A stretch of DNA of 64,000 nt, from assembly GCA_037074705.1 (NCBI GenBank), contig CM073596.1, positions 59,447,619 to 59,511,618 of the forward strand. The letters run 5' to 3'. Positions 35,251-45,324 of the stretch are shown here, in pieces. The notes under the pieces are model-generated. The model worked only from the letters and a program-made list of their open reading frames with translations. It was not told the DNA's origin and ran no database searches. This stretch comes from Zhengitettix transpicula (Eukaryota > Arthropoda > Insecta > Orthoptera > Tetrigidae). Both the position numbers and the translations under genes were made by a program. Position 1 is the stretch's first letter, and the number at the start of each line of letters is the position of its first letter.

Positions 35251-36673
35251 TAACCGAAATAAAAAAAAAGGAATTAAAAATTCTATAGAGACCAATGCTG
35301 ACGTTCTTCCGTCTCGTGAAAATAAATTCGATTAATAATTTCCTAGGTAAGCCTCTGGACTGTGAACGTTTCTCCCGTAAGGGGCTGTTAATTTGTTACT
35401 ACATCCAATTGAAAATGGCTTTTAACAAGTGGGCTAATAATTGGCAATAAAGCTCGTTGAAATGAGGAATGTGTCCACACGAAGCCCCCTCGGCGACCCT
35501 GAGGATCCTACTTGATTATGGTAATGGAGCTTTTTCGCTCTTCACAGGACATGTTTAAAATCGCTGCTACCATTGAGGTGGGGATGGGAGGGGGAGGGGG
35601 AGTTGGACGTTTGCAGATTCCTCTTTTATTTTTATCCTAGGGGCGGAGGGGGGGGGGAAGAGAAACAGGACAACGCAGCTGGGCAATAAAACAGCCCTTA
35701 TTGTAATCTGCGAGGGATCTAAACGGGCCGAGCCGGGGATATGAGAGGTTTAGCCCGTTATTCACTAGCTTTGTCCCCGGGTAAATGCGGTGTCAGGTTA
35801 ATGCTACCATGATTTCTGTTTATGCGGTCCGACCACCAGGGCGCGTCGTTCACAAGGTATGTTTTGCTGAGAGAAACTGAGCGCTTGGTGGTGGTGGCGG
35901 TGCTGAACACACACGGTAAGTCAAAGAGAGAGAGAAACAACACCAAAGGGAGGAATGTTTATAACGAAGGGGAAACGTAATTTCAGACAATTTTTTAAAA
36001 AAAATTAATCTACGTGTTGACGTTCAACTTCGTATAGTGAGATATGTTAATATATTAAACGCTTGAAGATTTACATCAAACTGTAGCACCGGTTTGGGGG
36101 ATGAAATTTCGCATTGTAGATATTGCTTCCTCCCTTCCCTCGTTCGTAGCGCAGTCGATTCTAATTTTCCACAATGCCCTTTTTTTAAGAAAAGACTTGA
36201 TTTATTTAGTCACATCAACAGCTGCGGTTATCAGCGACTCATTAAGCGAACTTATTTTTAGCCTTTTCTGGGTGGCGGCGTCGGGGTGGGGGGGGCTGCT
36301 TTGACGAGAGAACAATGTCTTCTTCGGCACAACATATTCAAATTTTGTACACAAACTTACGCCGATCTGGTTAAAAACTGAGGTACACTAGACAAAACGG
36401 TATTTTGCTTTTGTGTACAGATATAAAAATGCCTGTTTTTTTCGGAAGCTCTTGTTTGTCCTTAATGTACGTTGTGCAATGAGGCCAAAAAATGAAGAAA
36501 AAAAACTCGTGATAAGATTCTCGCTTGATCTGCGAAAACTTCAGGGACCGTATTTAAAATGATTTTTTTTTAAAGCCGAAAACAATTTTTCGTTAAAGCC
36601 AGAGTCAAGCAACGTCTGTACACAAAGTGTCTTGTAATCATTCGAAAACAATGGCGGAGAATTTTTTTTTTTT
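35251..36673. other. Apparently unique, non-repetitive DNA
   Basis: No window repeat matches. 35390-35560 and 35700-35930 look less decayed than the surroundings. Donor-like CACAAG/GTATGT (35857) and CACACG/GTAAGT (35916) occur, without a clear acceptor. A regulatory element or a weak exon is possible, but nothing is recognised. Confidence 0.35.
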
Positions 36674-37245
36674 ACGGCAACAGGCTACATGAGGGTAATC
36701 CACTTTGGGCATCTCCCCTTTAATAGCATAGGAAGGGATTTGAAAGGGGGGATGCGGAAGGGTAGAGGAAGGTAGCCAAGGGTTAACTAGGGCCCCCGGG
36801 CTATATTTTAATGATCCTACCCGGCATTCGCTTAAATAAATGCAGGGAAATCCTTAGAAAAACCTGCATCGGGTAGGTCGGGCATTGGGTACTTGTCCCA
36901 CGCTCTTCCGATAGCGGGAGAGGAGTTTGCTGTGGGGACGCAGCATTCCCTTCTCCGTGCCTCGACCAGTTTAGGAGGCAGCTGGCCGACAATTCCAATG
37001 GGAATAGCGAACAATTCTTACCGTATGCCCAAGGTCTGCGACCCCGGAACATACACCTCTCAAAACAGGCCGAGGTGCCTGGGCTTGTGGGAACCTTAGT
37101 TCAAAAACGGAGAGGAAAAGGCATACCCAAAGATATCCCCTTCGTATCTCTCCTAAAAGGTTCTGCCTACGAGAGAACATCCCTCGCAGGTTACCTGCGA
37201 GAGAATCCTCTCGCAGGCTTCTTGCTCGATAGCGGGAGAGAAACA
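36674..37245 (-). mobile_element. Family A retroposon, full length with extended head
   Basis: Reverse orientation, from GGCAACAGGCTACATGAGGG to AACATCCCTCGCAGG. The hairpin head is duplicated (CCTGCGAGAGAATCCTCTCG at 37193-37212), followed by a stray body piece (GATAGCGGGAGAG). The duplicated head parallels the copy at 3046-3600. Confidence 0.9.
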
Positions 37246-37585
37246 GGGAGATTGGGGCAATATACTCGCTAACTTTAAGTCTGAAAATACTCCAGGTACC
37301 TTAAACAAGTGAAAAAACTACAACCTTTTACTACACACAGACATAAATATACCTCGAACCCTAAGAAAATCAGAAATACCCCCGGAACCTTAACACGGTC
37401 CAAAAAATACTCTGCGTAACTTTTTGTCAACCACCTCCACGACGAGGAACATAAAATTTATTTAACCACCATGGTTAATGATTCAACCCCCGTTTACCCT
37501 TTGGAAGTCGCCTAACGCTTCGAAAGGCCGAAAAAAATCTTCACGGGGCGTACCCACAATAACTCACCAGAGTTTCATCGCAATC
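37246..37585. other. Non-coding stretch
   Basis: Nothing recognised. Confidence 0.35.
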
Positions 37586-37714
37586 TTCAGTCACGCGATA
37601 ATTTTTTAAATGCAATTTTAAGTATAAAGAAGGTGGGGCCGAGAAACTCTCACTGTAATAAACCCTTTTATGTAGGTTGTAGCGGGATTTAGGAAACTAA
37701 TAATAAAAAAAAAG
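37586..37714 (+). repeat. A-tailed repeat copy 1 (direct pair with 39637)
   Basis: TTCAGTCACGCGATAATTTT through GAGAAACTCTCACTGTAAT to GCGGGATTTAGGAAACTAAT and an A-run. It is about 95% identical by eye to 39637-39764. The A-rich end suggests the 3' end of a retroelement, family not recognised. Confidence 0.85.
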
Positions 37715-38092
37715 TGCCTGAAACTTTGCATACTTTTTAAACATGTCTCCCGTTAGTTTTGCTCGTTTTTTACATCGTCATTGTAATTTATTTCTTCTTA
37801 ATAAATTTAAAAACATCATATTTCGCATTTCTTTATCGACAATCGAACGAATGAATCGCCTTTATGACGTAATTTGCATACGACCTTTGCTCCCACACAC
37901 ACACACACGCACGCGGGTCCGCCGTGAAACAATTTCCTATGCAAAATTCCCGCAATTTGACATTGGCGATGATGGCGAAATATTCGGCGGCGACCTGCCG
38001 TGTGTTTGGGCAGTCATTGTGACATCTGCACCCGTCACTGATTCAACAGGCAGGAGTGACTGGACTGACCCCTTCACTCCCCCTGTCCCCCT

Positions 38093-38135
<43 letters not shown>

Positions 38136-39284
38136 CACCACCACCACCACCGCCCATATCACAACATTTCATTCCAAAATTTCCAAGCACGGTGCTAACG
38201 AATCGTGATATACATTTGCATGAATTATGTAAACTAGACGAGCAAGCAAAAAGAGCACGTGCACTCGCACGCACGCACACACGCACATTCACATCGCTCT
38301 CGTCGTCGTGACAGCCAGCAGAAACGAGGGGGGGGGGGGTGAAAAAAAATATTTTAAAAAAAAAAGAGAGAGAACCTCACTATGGCAGTTCTGACAATTG
38401 TAATGTATGCAAACGAATGCGTTTTGAAATAGAATTGCATATTGGAGATAGGCGAGACGCGGAGGCACATCTAGTAGGGGGTATTTATGTTGCAAGGAAT
38501 TCCAAAACAATTACATCAAAAATATGTATCTTGTTAAATTTAAAAATTAATGAAACGTAGCTAAACTCTGTTGTAATTAAGATTTTTTTTTCCGTTATTA
38601 AAAAAATATCGAATTGTACGGAAGAAATTCAGAATTAAGACTAGCAGGAAACGGTAATGTTAATAAATGTTAATTTGAGCAAATGTATGCTAAACCGTAA
38701 ACGTGTGACTGCAACAGTAAAACTGAAAAGGATTTTCTTTACTTCTATAAACCACATCAGGTGCACTTCAATACCTTCTCCTCTAAGATTAACAGTGTAT
38801 TATTAATAAATCACTTAATGACCTTTTACATGACCCTTGAAATTTTTTTTTTTGAGTTTCCACTGTTCTTATTTGGTGGTGTGTAGTAGGCTACAAAGAG
38901 GACCAGAGCGTGACGTTGTACATGATTTGAAAGGTAGTAAGATTAATGATGGCAATTTTCCACCGTGACAGACAGCCTACAACCTTCGCCCCCCCCCTTC
39001 CACCTTTAAAAGATGTAGCATAAATAAAACAGTCAATCGCAGCCCATTAATTTAGGAAGACCGCAACAGGTCTTGCGTTCACAAAGTGCTCAATTCTACT
39101 TGTTGAATTCCTTCGTCATAAAAGGTGCTGTGACCTGAGACTGTTGTAAGAAAAAACCATTATATAGAGATTTATATTGCAATAAAATTAAATTACTGAT
39201 TAATAAGCGTCTCCATTGGGGTGCGAAACCAAACAAGTAGCGCGCGTTGTCTCACCAAAGATGGCTGCGTGTGTGTGTGTGTGT

Positions 39285-39324
<40 letters not shown>

Positions 39325-39566
39325 CCTGCAGCAATCTTAAAAAAAAAAAAAAAACGTGGTTCACACTGTGAAAACGACCGAGAACTTTACCGTAGTTTTA
39401 GGTATATATAAAAGGTAAAAAACGACAACCATCTTTTTCCTAAAATAAAAGAAGAGACATTTTAATCAAGTTCATAAATAGGCTGTGGGGGGGTCTCTTG
39501 AATTCTCCAAGATATTTGTTACAAAGTATGGGGAAATTAAGTTAGTCCTAATAAAGTTTAGATCGG

Positions 39567-39608
<42 letters not shown>

Positions 39609-39636
39609 AGATAATTGTGGCAATTTTACCCGTTTC
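37715..39636. other. Non-coding stretch with CA/GT microsatellites
   Basis: (CA)n at 38095-38133 followed by (CAC)n, a G-run at 38329-38339, (GT)n at about 39265-39317, (TA)n at about 39571-39603. Frames across these runs are artefacts. No gene recognised. Confidence 0.5.
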
Positions 39637-39764
39637 TTCAGTCACGTGATAATTTTTTAAATGCAATTTTAAGTATAAAGAAGGTAGAGCCGAGAAACTC
39701 TCACTGTAATCAAATCCTTTTATGTAGGTTATAGCGGGATTTAGGAAACTAATAATAAAAAAAA
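39637..39764 (+). repeat. A-tailed repeat copy 2
   Basis: TTCAGTCACGTGATAATTTT to GGAAACTAATAATAAAA. Direct-repeat partner of 37586-37714. A third, partial copy in reverse (40161-40194) lies downstream of the H2B-like gene. Confidence 0.85.
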
Positions 39765-39835
39765 TTATATATATATATATAAATGAAAATAAATTTTAAA
39801 AAAATTTACCTCTGACGGAAAAAAAAAATAATAAT

Positions 39836-39999
39836 ACAGATAGCCAATACAAGAAAAAAAAGGGTAATATAAATACCACACAACAAAGTTTCTGGGATCC
39901 TTGTCCCTCTTCGTCAGGTGCTAAGAAGAGTCTAGAGCGACACAACTGCACTGGTCAGTTGACAACACTCAGTCAGTATTTGGCTATCTTTCTTATTAA
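39836..39999. mobile_element. Family F foldback, left flank of the H2B/Penelope locus
   Basis: Intact left arm (ACACAACAAAGTTTCTGGGA, CTTCGTCAGGTGCTAAGAAG, GCACTGGTCAGTTGACAAC) with only the outer end of the right arm (GGCTATCTTTCTTATTAAT). It lies about 370 bp downstream of the H2B-like ORF. Confidence 0.85.
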
Positions 40000-40006
40000 T
40001 TATAAG

Positions 40007-40124
40007 TAAAATAATTACAATTTCCCGGCATAATTAGTGGTTCACTCCCCTCTAAGTTACGCTTTTTATTAAATTCTGTCTAGTCGGGAACCACCAATTA
40101 TGCAGTGAAATTGTAATTATTTTA
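40007..40124. mobile_element. MITE-like palindromic element
   Basis: 118 bp with inverted ends. Left: TAAAATAATTACAATTTCCC then GGCATAATTAGTGGTTC. Right: GAACCACCAATTATGC then GAAATTGTAATTATTTTA. No coding capacity. Confidence 0.8.
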
Positions 40125-40164
40125 TTTATATATTAAATTTTCAGTTATATATATGTATATAATT

Positions 40165-40170
40165 TTTATT
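40165..40170 (-). terminator. Possible poly(A) signal AATAAA for the H2B-like gene
   Basis: AATAAA on the minus strand, about 200 bases past the stop codon. It lies in the A-rich tail of the repeat at 40161-40194. No canonical replication-dependent histone 3' stem-loop (GGCTCTTTTCAGAGCC type) was seen between the stop and this site, so a polyadenylated transcript is more likely. Inference only. Confidence 0.3.
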
Positions 40171-40367
40171 ATTATTAGTTTCCTAAGTCCCGCTTGCATT
40201 AAAAACCACATTTAACGTTCCAAACAATGGCATGACTATATAAACAAATTCTACAGAAAGACGAAAAGAGGGTTGAGGTACTGTATAATTTCACTGAGAC
40301 TGTGTTACACATACGAGGACGACAGGTGAATTTGGTTGGCCCGTGCAGTCAACGTTAGGAGCTATGC

Positions 40368-40781
40368 CTAAAACAGTTTGTTGATTTCGAAGAGACGGCA
40401 TGCCCGTTGGCCCTCGACGATGGCCCTCGAGGCCAGCTGTCCGGGGAAGATGAGCTTCACTGCGGCGCGGATGTCTTCGGGCTGCATCGTGATGCGTCGC
40501 TGTCGCGCGCACAGGCGCGACGCCTCCGACGCCAGTCCTTCGAACATGTCGTTGAGCATCTGATCCAGCACCACGACCGACGACCGCGAGATCGTCGCCC
40601 ACGGACACACGCGGTGCAACAGCGCATGCACGTACCTGGAGTAGGACTGTCCGCGGACCCGCCGACGCCGACGCCTCGAGTCCAGGCTGAGGCAACTCCT
40701 CCGCTTCTTTCCCAGACCGCTGGCGACTGTCGGAAAAAGCACACCGCGACTCATTTTCATCTTTACGCGACAGTTGCCCAT
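40368..40781 (-). CDS. Divergent histone H2B-like protein
   Basis: This intronless 137-codon ORF encodes a histone-fold protein clearly related to H2B, which pairs with H2A in the nucleosome. From residue 46 it aligns without gaps to canonical H2B (offset +10 to human numbering). Alpha1 is 47-57 (YSRYVHALLHRV), alpha2 65-93 (contains MLNDMFEGLASEASRL), alpha3 101-110 (EDIRAAVKL), then PGQLASRAIVEGQRA and the alphaC helix. Changes: K120 becomes Leu130, K116 becomes Arg126, K108 becomes Ser118, acidic-patch E105 becomes Gln115 (E113 kept as Glu123), D51 becomes Trp61. The tail is rich in Arg (run at 36-41) with few lysines. Start: a TAA lies directly before Met1, and Met8 and Met10 follow; Met10 (MSRG) is the more histone-like. 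The ORF is GC-rich in AT-rich surroundings. A germline/testis H2B variant is most likely; a dying gene or retrogene is possible. Confidence 0.88.
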   Translation of the reverse strand: MGNCRVKMKMSRGVLFPTVASGLGKKRRSCLSLDSRRRRRRVRGQSYSRYVHALLHRVCPWATISRSSVVVLDQMLNDMFEGLASEASRLCARQRRITMQPEDIRAAVKLIFPGQLASRAIVEGQRACRLFEINKLF

Positions 40782-40869
40782 TTATTTTTGTTCAAATCGC
40801 CTCCCGATCTCGTTACAAATGTTGAAACGAAAAATTGAAAATTAACAATGAGAAAGATCGTTCACCATT
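40782..40869 (-). promoter_or_regulatory. Short upstream region of the H2B-like ORF
   Basis: Only about 90 bp separate the ORF start from recognisable Penelope-like reverse-transcriptase sequence. No TATA box, CCAAT box or octamer was identified with confidence. Any promoter must be short or lie in the retroelement sequence. Confidence 0.25.
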
Positions 40870-41470
40870 GCTCTCTTTTTGGTTTGGAGGAGGAGCAGAA
40901 AGAAATCTGAGAACACGTCCAGAGGATTTCTGAACCAATTTGTGAGAATGGACATCAAGGACATTAAGAGAATGGTTAGATTCAAGATCATGGGTGAATT
41001 GGAAGTTGGGATGATAATTATTGAAAGTATTGACTATTAGGTTGATTTTAAAGGTTTTAACAATACCAAAAAAAAAATGGTCATCTACATATCTGATGTA
41101 GCAAAGAGGTTGGACAGGAAGTAGAGAAAGTCGAAGCCTCTCACGATAATCTCAGCAACAACAAAAAAGGGACTCTGAGGGGCTTCCCATGGGAGAACCT
41201 TTGATTTGATCATGGTGTGAACCTGATTAAACTTGAAATAAGTGGAGTTGAGGATTACATTTATAATGTATAAAATTTAATGAAGTGGAGTTTTCAGTAT
41301 ATTGACTTGTTTTTGAAACTGTTAAAGACTGAATCATTGGGAAAATAGAGTTGAATAAGGAAACGACGTCAAGAGGAGAAATTAAAGAGTGGTCATGAAG
41401 GGACGCTAAAGGTGGTTCTTCCTTATTTTTATCTAATAAATTGGTAATAATTTTTAACAGAGGGGAGCCT
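40870..41470 (-). pseudogene. Penelope-like element reverse transcriptase, decayed
   Basis: Reading the minus strand through frameshifts shows the ordered RT blocks. LDVVSLFNSIFP lies at about 41335-41374 (family: FDVVSLFTxIP). TYFKFNQVHTMIK then GSPMGSP is at 41179-41199 (family: FxQxxGxPMGSPLSP), followed by VVAEI. YIRYVDD has its catalytic YVDD at 41080-41091. NNYHPNFQFTHDLE and SLNVLDV follow downstream (family: xLHPxIxFTxExExxxxLxFLDV). Frameshifts occur after GSPMGSP and in the run after YVDD. No GIY-YIG endonuclease was found. The order and motifs identify Penelope-like rather than Jockey-type RT. Confidence 0.75.
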
Positions 41471-41596
41471 TAGAAAACGTGTTATGAATGTAGCAGGAAA
41501 TAATTCTAAAAGATAGGTCCTACATACTCAGGACGTCTTCTCAAATTTGTTTCTGATCGTCCTCCAAACTCCGCAACAACAACTTAAATTGAGAAC
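41471..41596. other. Retroelement upstream remainder
   Basis: Probably part of the same decayed Penelope-like element (minus strand reads HNTFSKAPL-like fragments), but no firm motif. Confidence 0.3.
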
Positions 41597-41828
41597 GACA
41601 GCCAATGACAGACGAAAAAAATAAGTGATAATATAAATACCACACAACAACGTTTCCGGGCATCCTTATACCACCTTGCTTCAGGTTGCTAACAAGAGCC
41701 TAGAGCGACACAACTGCATTGGTCAGTTGACAACACTCAAAAAGAACAAACTTTTGAACGAGGCTTCCAGAAACGTCGTGAGGTTATCACTTATTTTTGT
41801 CTGTGTTTGTCTATATTTCGTATTATTA
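41597..41828. mobile_element. Family F foldback, right flank of the H2B/Penelope locus
   Basis: Left arm: CCACACAACAACGTTTCCGG, AACAAGAGCCTAGAGCGACA, GCATTGGTCAGTTGACAAC. Right arm reduced: GGCTTCCAGAAACGTCGTGA, ATCACTTATTTTTGTCTGTG. It lies directly upstream of the Penelope-like RT. Confidence 0.85.
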
Positions 41829-42780
41829 AATTAAAAATGTTTTTAAAATAAGATTAATGATAATTATAATAATAATAATAATAGTGAGACACTTGCGCAA
41901 TATCACGGACCCGACGGTTTTTTGTTAAATACCACGTGATGACGTCACTGCCGAATCTGACAAGTAACAATGCGCAGTAACGCTAATGATAGGTTTTGCG
42001 TCTCTCAGTTTCTTAAAAGATTTTACAAATGCCGTACAATATTCTATGTAAATAAAAAAAACACCAATCAATATAACACGATAACAGCGACATTATTCTG
42101 GGTCATAATGAGGGAAAATATAGTATTTTTAAACTACACAACGTCGACTATTAACAACACTCATTGCCCTTTACTCTTGCAATCATCTTGTATACTTGCT
42201 TGTGTATCGCAGGTTTACTTCCTTCCAATGAGATCAAATCCTATATATATATATATAATTTTAAAGGGGAGAAAGAAGGTAACATATTCAGAAATACTTG
42301 TGTGTCGTGTTTAAAACCAAGACCATTATTCATACATAAATACTGATGTGGGGAAAAAATATTTTTCCGGGGACCAGAATCTACGATAATGAGGGCAGGA
42401 ATCTGAAACATCACCATTATCGATTAAGGGGAATTTTGGGTGGACAAAATTGGGTATTAATGATTTGTTTATTTTTTTGAATGCATGAAAATATCTTGTC
42501 AGGATTCTTTACTCATATATTTCACACTTGAAAATAAATTGTTCTATAACACAAATAATACATCCTGGGTACAAGATGAATGCCAGTGATATTACAACGG
42601 AAGTAGCCATTTCTAACTTCTTTCATAACCTATCAAAATAGAGAATTGATTTCTGTGACACACGAATAAAGCTTTACAAGTGATTGTTCAAAGGAAAAAT
42701 AAAATTTAAGTAGACTCTTTTAGCTTGCAAAAAATAAATAGGAATTATTTATATTTAAAAACTTTCCAGAACCGTAAATA
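41829..42780. other. Non-coding stretch
   Basis: AT-rich. A TGACGTCA palindrome sits near 41942 in a GC-richer patch (41890-41990). The plus frame at 41970-42314 is of no known family. Confidence 0.4.
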
Positions 42781-43565
42781 AGGGCAATAAAATCCAAACC
42801 AAGCAAAACATGATCCTTCGCACCATCACTAACTCTCCCTGGTACCTCAGAAATTCCACCACAACATCAAACTTCCCCAAGTCACCTCAATAATCACCAA
42901 ATCAGTAACCTCCTTAATCAAAAGCACCTTCAACCATCCTAACACCACGATCCAGCAATTCCATAGCAACCCTCCCGCAACCCTGGCACACGCACGTCGC
43001 CTCAAGAGAAAACGCGCCCTGTCGACCTCATCCTTTCCCCCAGAACACTCTGGCACCTCCTAACCCACCCCCATCCTCATACCCGCAGACCCCACCCACC
43101 CATTCCATCCATACCATCAAATTCAACATCACCAGCGAACCCTCATAACCCAACAACGTATGCAAACTTTCCCCAATTCATATTCCATTAAACACCCATC
43201 TCATCTTCCACCCCCAAACATCCCTCAGAACACTCTGGCACCTCCTAACCCACCTCATCCTCATACATGCAGACACCACCGACCCACCCATTCCATCCAT
43301 CCCATCAAATTCAACATCACCAGCGAACCCAACAACGTATGCAACCTTTCCCTAATTAATATTCCAGTAAACACTCATCTCATCTTCCACCCCCAAACCT
43401 CCCCTTAGAACAACAAATGAAGAACCTCAAGGCCTGGAAAGTCACAGGACTCTCCACCTACACAAACTAACATATCAATTATTTACACATAATTTTTGTA
43501 AATACTTGTAAATTTTATGAACCAAACTGTATAATCGAAAAATAAGTTTTTAAGAATAAAAAATA
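42781..43565 (+). pseudogene. Jockey-like LINE, 3' part with tandem 3' repeats
   Basis: Plus-strand translation gives QTKQNMILRTITNSPWYLRN, the conserved post-RT segment of Jockey-type LINEs (family: xxFQxKVLRxIxxAPWYVxN). RRLKRKRALSTSSFPPEHSG and a stop follow. After it, a ~180-bp unit recurs (AGAACACTCTGGCACCTCC at about 43041 and 43227, then AGAACAACAAATGAAG at 43407). The copy ends with AATAAAAAATAATAA. It begins abruptly, so it is 5'-truncated. The opposite-strand copy at 50589-51745 extends further upstream. Confidence 0.75.
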
Positions 43566-44989
43566 ATAAGGGCAAGGAAAACACTCACTGGTTATTTTTT
43601 ACGACACACAAAGATTGAAAAAAAATATTTTTAATTAATATAAGTAAACTAGCACAACTACAGTACCTCGCGCAGTGATTGGTTGGAAACATAACCTAAT
43701 TAAATAGTGTATAAACTTACGGAAGTTTCTCACAACTGACAGACGACTGCACACTCGAGAAAGAGTATTCTGAATTCTTTTCATATCCGCTCCGATTAAA
43801 AATAAACGAACCGAACCGTAATTAAATTTATTAATAAGAACCTCTTAACTAATTTCCGTGTTATAAATATTTCTCAAATCAGATTCAAGCAACAATATAA
43901 ACAAATCAGCGATACATTACTCTTAACCAACGATACTTGAATAACCAACTCTTATTACATATATTTATTTTCTCTCTCTCTCTCTCTCAATTTTCTCATA
44001 ATATTAAAAATTTGAAGAAGAAAAAAAAACTCACTGGACTGACAATATCTGGTTCCTGTACTTTTAACCATGATTTAAAATATAGAACTATGCGACTCCG
44101 AAAAAGAAATAATTTCCAAAATAGCTGATGTAGTCACTCGAGCAGATGCCGTTAGCTGAATGGAGATAAAATATATGAATGTAATTACTATATCGCAGGA
44201 TTGCAAAGAATAAGAAGAGAAAGCTTTATGTAAACACGAAACGAAAAAAAAAATAATTTAATAATTTCTTTTAAAAGGACACTATTATGACTTAGTATGA
44301 AAAATAAAACGGCAAATTATTTCCAATGAATAGTTTCATAATTCAATCTAATGTTAAAAAAAAGTCCCATTACGTTCTCATAAGCTCCGTAACATTTCGT
44401 TATATGAATAATAAATTTTTTTATATTTTACTAGTGCTGTAAATAAATCATTTGTAACCTTACCCATTATTTAATAGTGATATATGACCTATATTTTAAA
44501 TTAACAACGACTCTCCAACCAACCTCTGGTCAATAATTTGAAGGAAAAAAATCCTTATAAGGTATTTAGTCGGAATATTTAATCCAGACTTCATTGACTA
44601 AATTAAAAAAAATCCTGTCTTTTCCTATTTTTTTTTTAGGGTTGGGAGGCCGCCCGATGATTTTCCTTTTTATTTATTTGTTAAACGTAGTCACGGTGCT
44701 ATTTTTTGGTAATATTACTTAACCAATGCAACAATTTAGGTATTTTATTTAAGACATTATTAATTCGTGTGTTACCTTCACAGCCAGTTTCAAATAATTT
44801 ACGTTCTGTATAAGAACAATTTTTTGAATATTTTCAGTAAACCATTTCCTAGTATTCGTACTTTAAATGTTTCGTTATTCCCTTCTTTGATTAAAAGACG
44901 TAATTCAAATATTATTAATATCAGGAGACTGAGAATATAAAAAGTCATACCCAAAGGTAACCCCTTCGTCTAAAAAAAAATAAATAAAC
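43566..44989. other. Non-coding, AT-rich; promoter-like motif pair
   Basis: Near 43675-43735, GTGATTGGTTGG (inverted CCAAT) and GTGTATAAAC (TATA-like at 43710-43715) lie 30 bp apart, with no ORF downstream. A short reversed family A piece (TACCCAAAGGTAACCCCTTC) lies at 44950-44970. Otherwise nothing recognised. Confidence 0.35.
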
Positions 44990-45290
44990 TGGCTAAGGCA
45001 TGGCGAGGGGTAGGCTGCGTCCCCACAGCAAACTCCTCTCCCGTCATCGGAAGGGCGTGGGACAAGTACCAAATGCCCGACCTACCCGATGCAGGTTTTT
45101 TATAGGGTTTGTCCTGCATTACTTTTAGGCGAATGCCGGGTAGGATCCTTAAAATATAGCCCGGGGGCCCTAGTTAACCCTTGGCTACCTTCCTCTACCC
45201 TTCCACATCCCCCCTTTCAAATCCCTTCCTATGCTATTAAAGGGGAACTACCCAATGTGGATCACATTCATGTAGCCTGTTTCCCTAAAA
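44990..45290 (+). mobile_element. Family A retroposon, 5'-truncated
   Basis: Starts at AACTGGCTAAGGCATGGCGA and runs to CATGTAGCCTGTTTCCCT plus A-tail. The short reversed piece of the same family just upstream suggests a 5' inversion during insertion (twin-priming-like) or a second insertion. Confidence 0.88.
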
Positions 45291-45324
45291 AAATAATATA
45301 TATATATATATATGTTTAATCTAA

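Noticed and set aside
40291..40838. Other long frames overlapping the H2B-like gene on both strands
   Set aside because: High GC depletes stop codons here. Only the 40368-40781 minus frame matches a known fold.
43160..43408. Proline-rich protein in the LINE 3' region
   Set aside because: It is the translation of the ~180-bp tandem units, whose spacing is not a constant multiple of three and which contain stops in the other copy.
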